21,683 nt of DNA, taken from assembly GCA_945871545.1 (NCBI GenBank), contig CAMBWJ010000003.1:1-21683 (forward strand). Direction: 5' to 3'. The translations under genes were made by a program, and so were the position numbers. The notes beneath the pieces are model-generated. The model was not told the DNA's origin. It worked only from the letters and a program-made list of their open reading frames with translations, and did not search any database. This DNA is from an uncultured Clostridia bacterium. GTDB taxonomy: Bacteria > Bacillota_A > Clostridia > Christensenellales > Aristaeellaceae. Shown here piece by piece: positions 21,467-21,683 of this stretch; the stretch's first letter is position 1, and each line of letters starts with the position of its first letter.

Positions 21467-21587
21467 GGACAAATCCTCCTTCTTCGGGAAAATCTGTCTC
21501 TATCCTCGGCAGTTTTTGCCGGATTTATGCACCCGTTCGCCTGCGATGGATGCAAAAATGCATTGATGCGCCCCGCCCGCTTTCCTA

Positions 21588-21617
21588 TTGGCAAAAGCTT
21601 TCCCTCTGTGCTATAAT
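21588..21617 (+). promoter_or_regulatory. Promoter of the gene starting at the right edge
   Basis: TTGGCA (21588-21593), 18 nt, then a perfect TATAAT (21612-21617) preceded by TGC, an extended -10. It is divergent from spoIIR. Between 21480 and 21587 there are also small inverted repeats (CGGCA/TGCCG near 21514-21528 and an imperfect TGCA palindrome near 21542-21570), with no gene. Confidence 0.7.
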
Positions 21618-21666
21618 GATTGTAAAGGTAAATTTCACGAAAACGCTTTGGAAGGGCGGTGCGGAT

Positions 21667-21683
21667 ATGAAGCGCAGGTCTGT
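21667..21683 (+). CDS. Start of an unidentified gene, cut by the window edge
   Basis: ATG at 21667 follows GGAAGGG by about 10 nt and a strong promoter by 50 nt. Only MKRRS and part of a sixth codon are visible, so no identity can be given. Confidence 0.5.

Noticed and set aside
21480..21540. Possible sigma-F promoter for spoIIR (GCATA then GGATAGAGA on minus)
   Set aside because: The spacing is 20 nt instead of about 15-16 and the -10 is one base off, so I did not call it.
21542..21570. Imperfect TGCA-rich palindrome near the right end
   Set aside because: Several mismatches, no second copy and no obvious link to either promoter.
1..21683. CRISPR arrays, tRNAs, insertion sequences or attachment sites
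   Set aside because: No regularly spaced repeats, cloverleaf sequences, transposase motifs or flanking direct repeats were seen; the only dispersed repeat is the hairpin element.

Overview
The window looks like a chromosomal segment of a GC-rich, endospore-forming member of the Clostridia (Bacillota). Spore genes are scattered through it: dpaA/dpaB for dipicolinate, spoIIR, and sleB-ypeB for spore cortex lysis. Alongside them are strong SD sequences, sigma-A promoters with an extended -10, and overlapping short operons. There is no phage, transposase, CRISPR array or tRNA. The genus cannot be fixed from sequence alone; a Christensenellales- or Oscillospirales-like gut lineage is a guess.

Layout, left to right. 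Positions 1-167 (minus) carry a consensus rRNA promoter and leader running off the left edge, so 16S should begin at or just outside base 1. Then on minus come dpaA-dpaB (233-1640), a composite hairpin repeat (1703-1957), a small soluble histidine kinase (2005-2652) and ruvC-ruvA with its own terminator but no ruvB (2750-3856). A Cys-rich YkgJ-like protein (plus) converges on an RlmI-type rRNA methyltransferase (minus). The methyltransferase shares a promoter region with a divergent RluF-type pseudouridine synthase plus GNAT operon. A MATE exporter (minus) is divergent from a secreted alkaline phosphatase and a YibE/F-type membrane protein (plus).

Positions 11555-15888 form an apparent envelope-lipid locus. 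On minus, a UgtP/MGDG-type glycolipid glycosyltransferase, a response regulator and a histidine kinase are joined by ATGA overlaps. Divergently, a DUF2238 membrane protein overlaps a small membrane protein that keeps the exact spacing of the CDP-alcohol phosphotransferase motif but has lost key residues. Two perfect 12-bp palindromes lie between the divergent units.

Next come an unfamiliar 420-residue protein with three ferritin-like E...ExxH half-motifs (minus, with a possible sigma-G promoter) and a divergent patatin-like phospholipase (plus). A second copy of the composite hairpin repeat follows (18181-18457). The right end is spoIIR-sleB-ypeB-mazF on minus, and a new plus-strand gene begins at the right edge.

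The strongest candidates for something undescribed are the two-copy composite hairpin element, whose stems show compensatory changes between copies; the triple ferritin-like protein; and the glycolipid/two-component/degenerate phosphotransferase locus. All functional assignments rest on reading motifs by eye; no database search was run.
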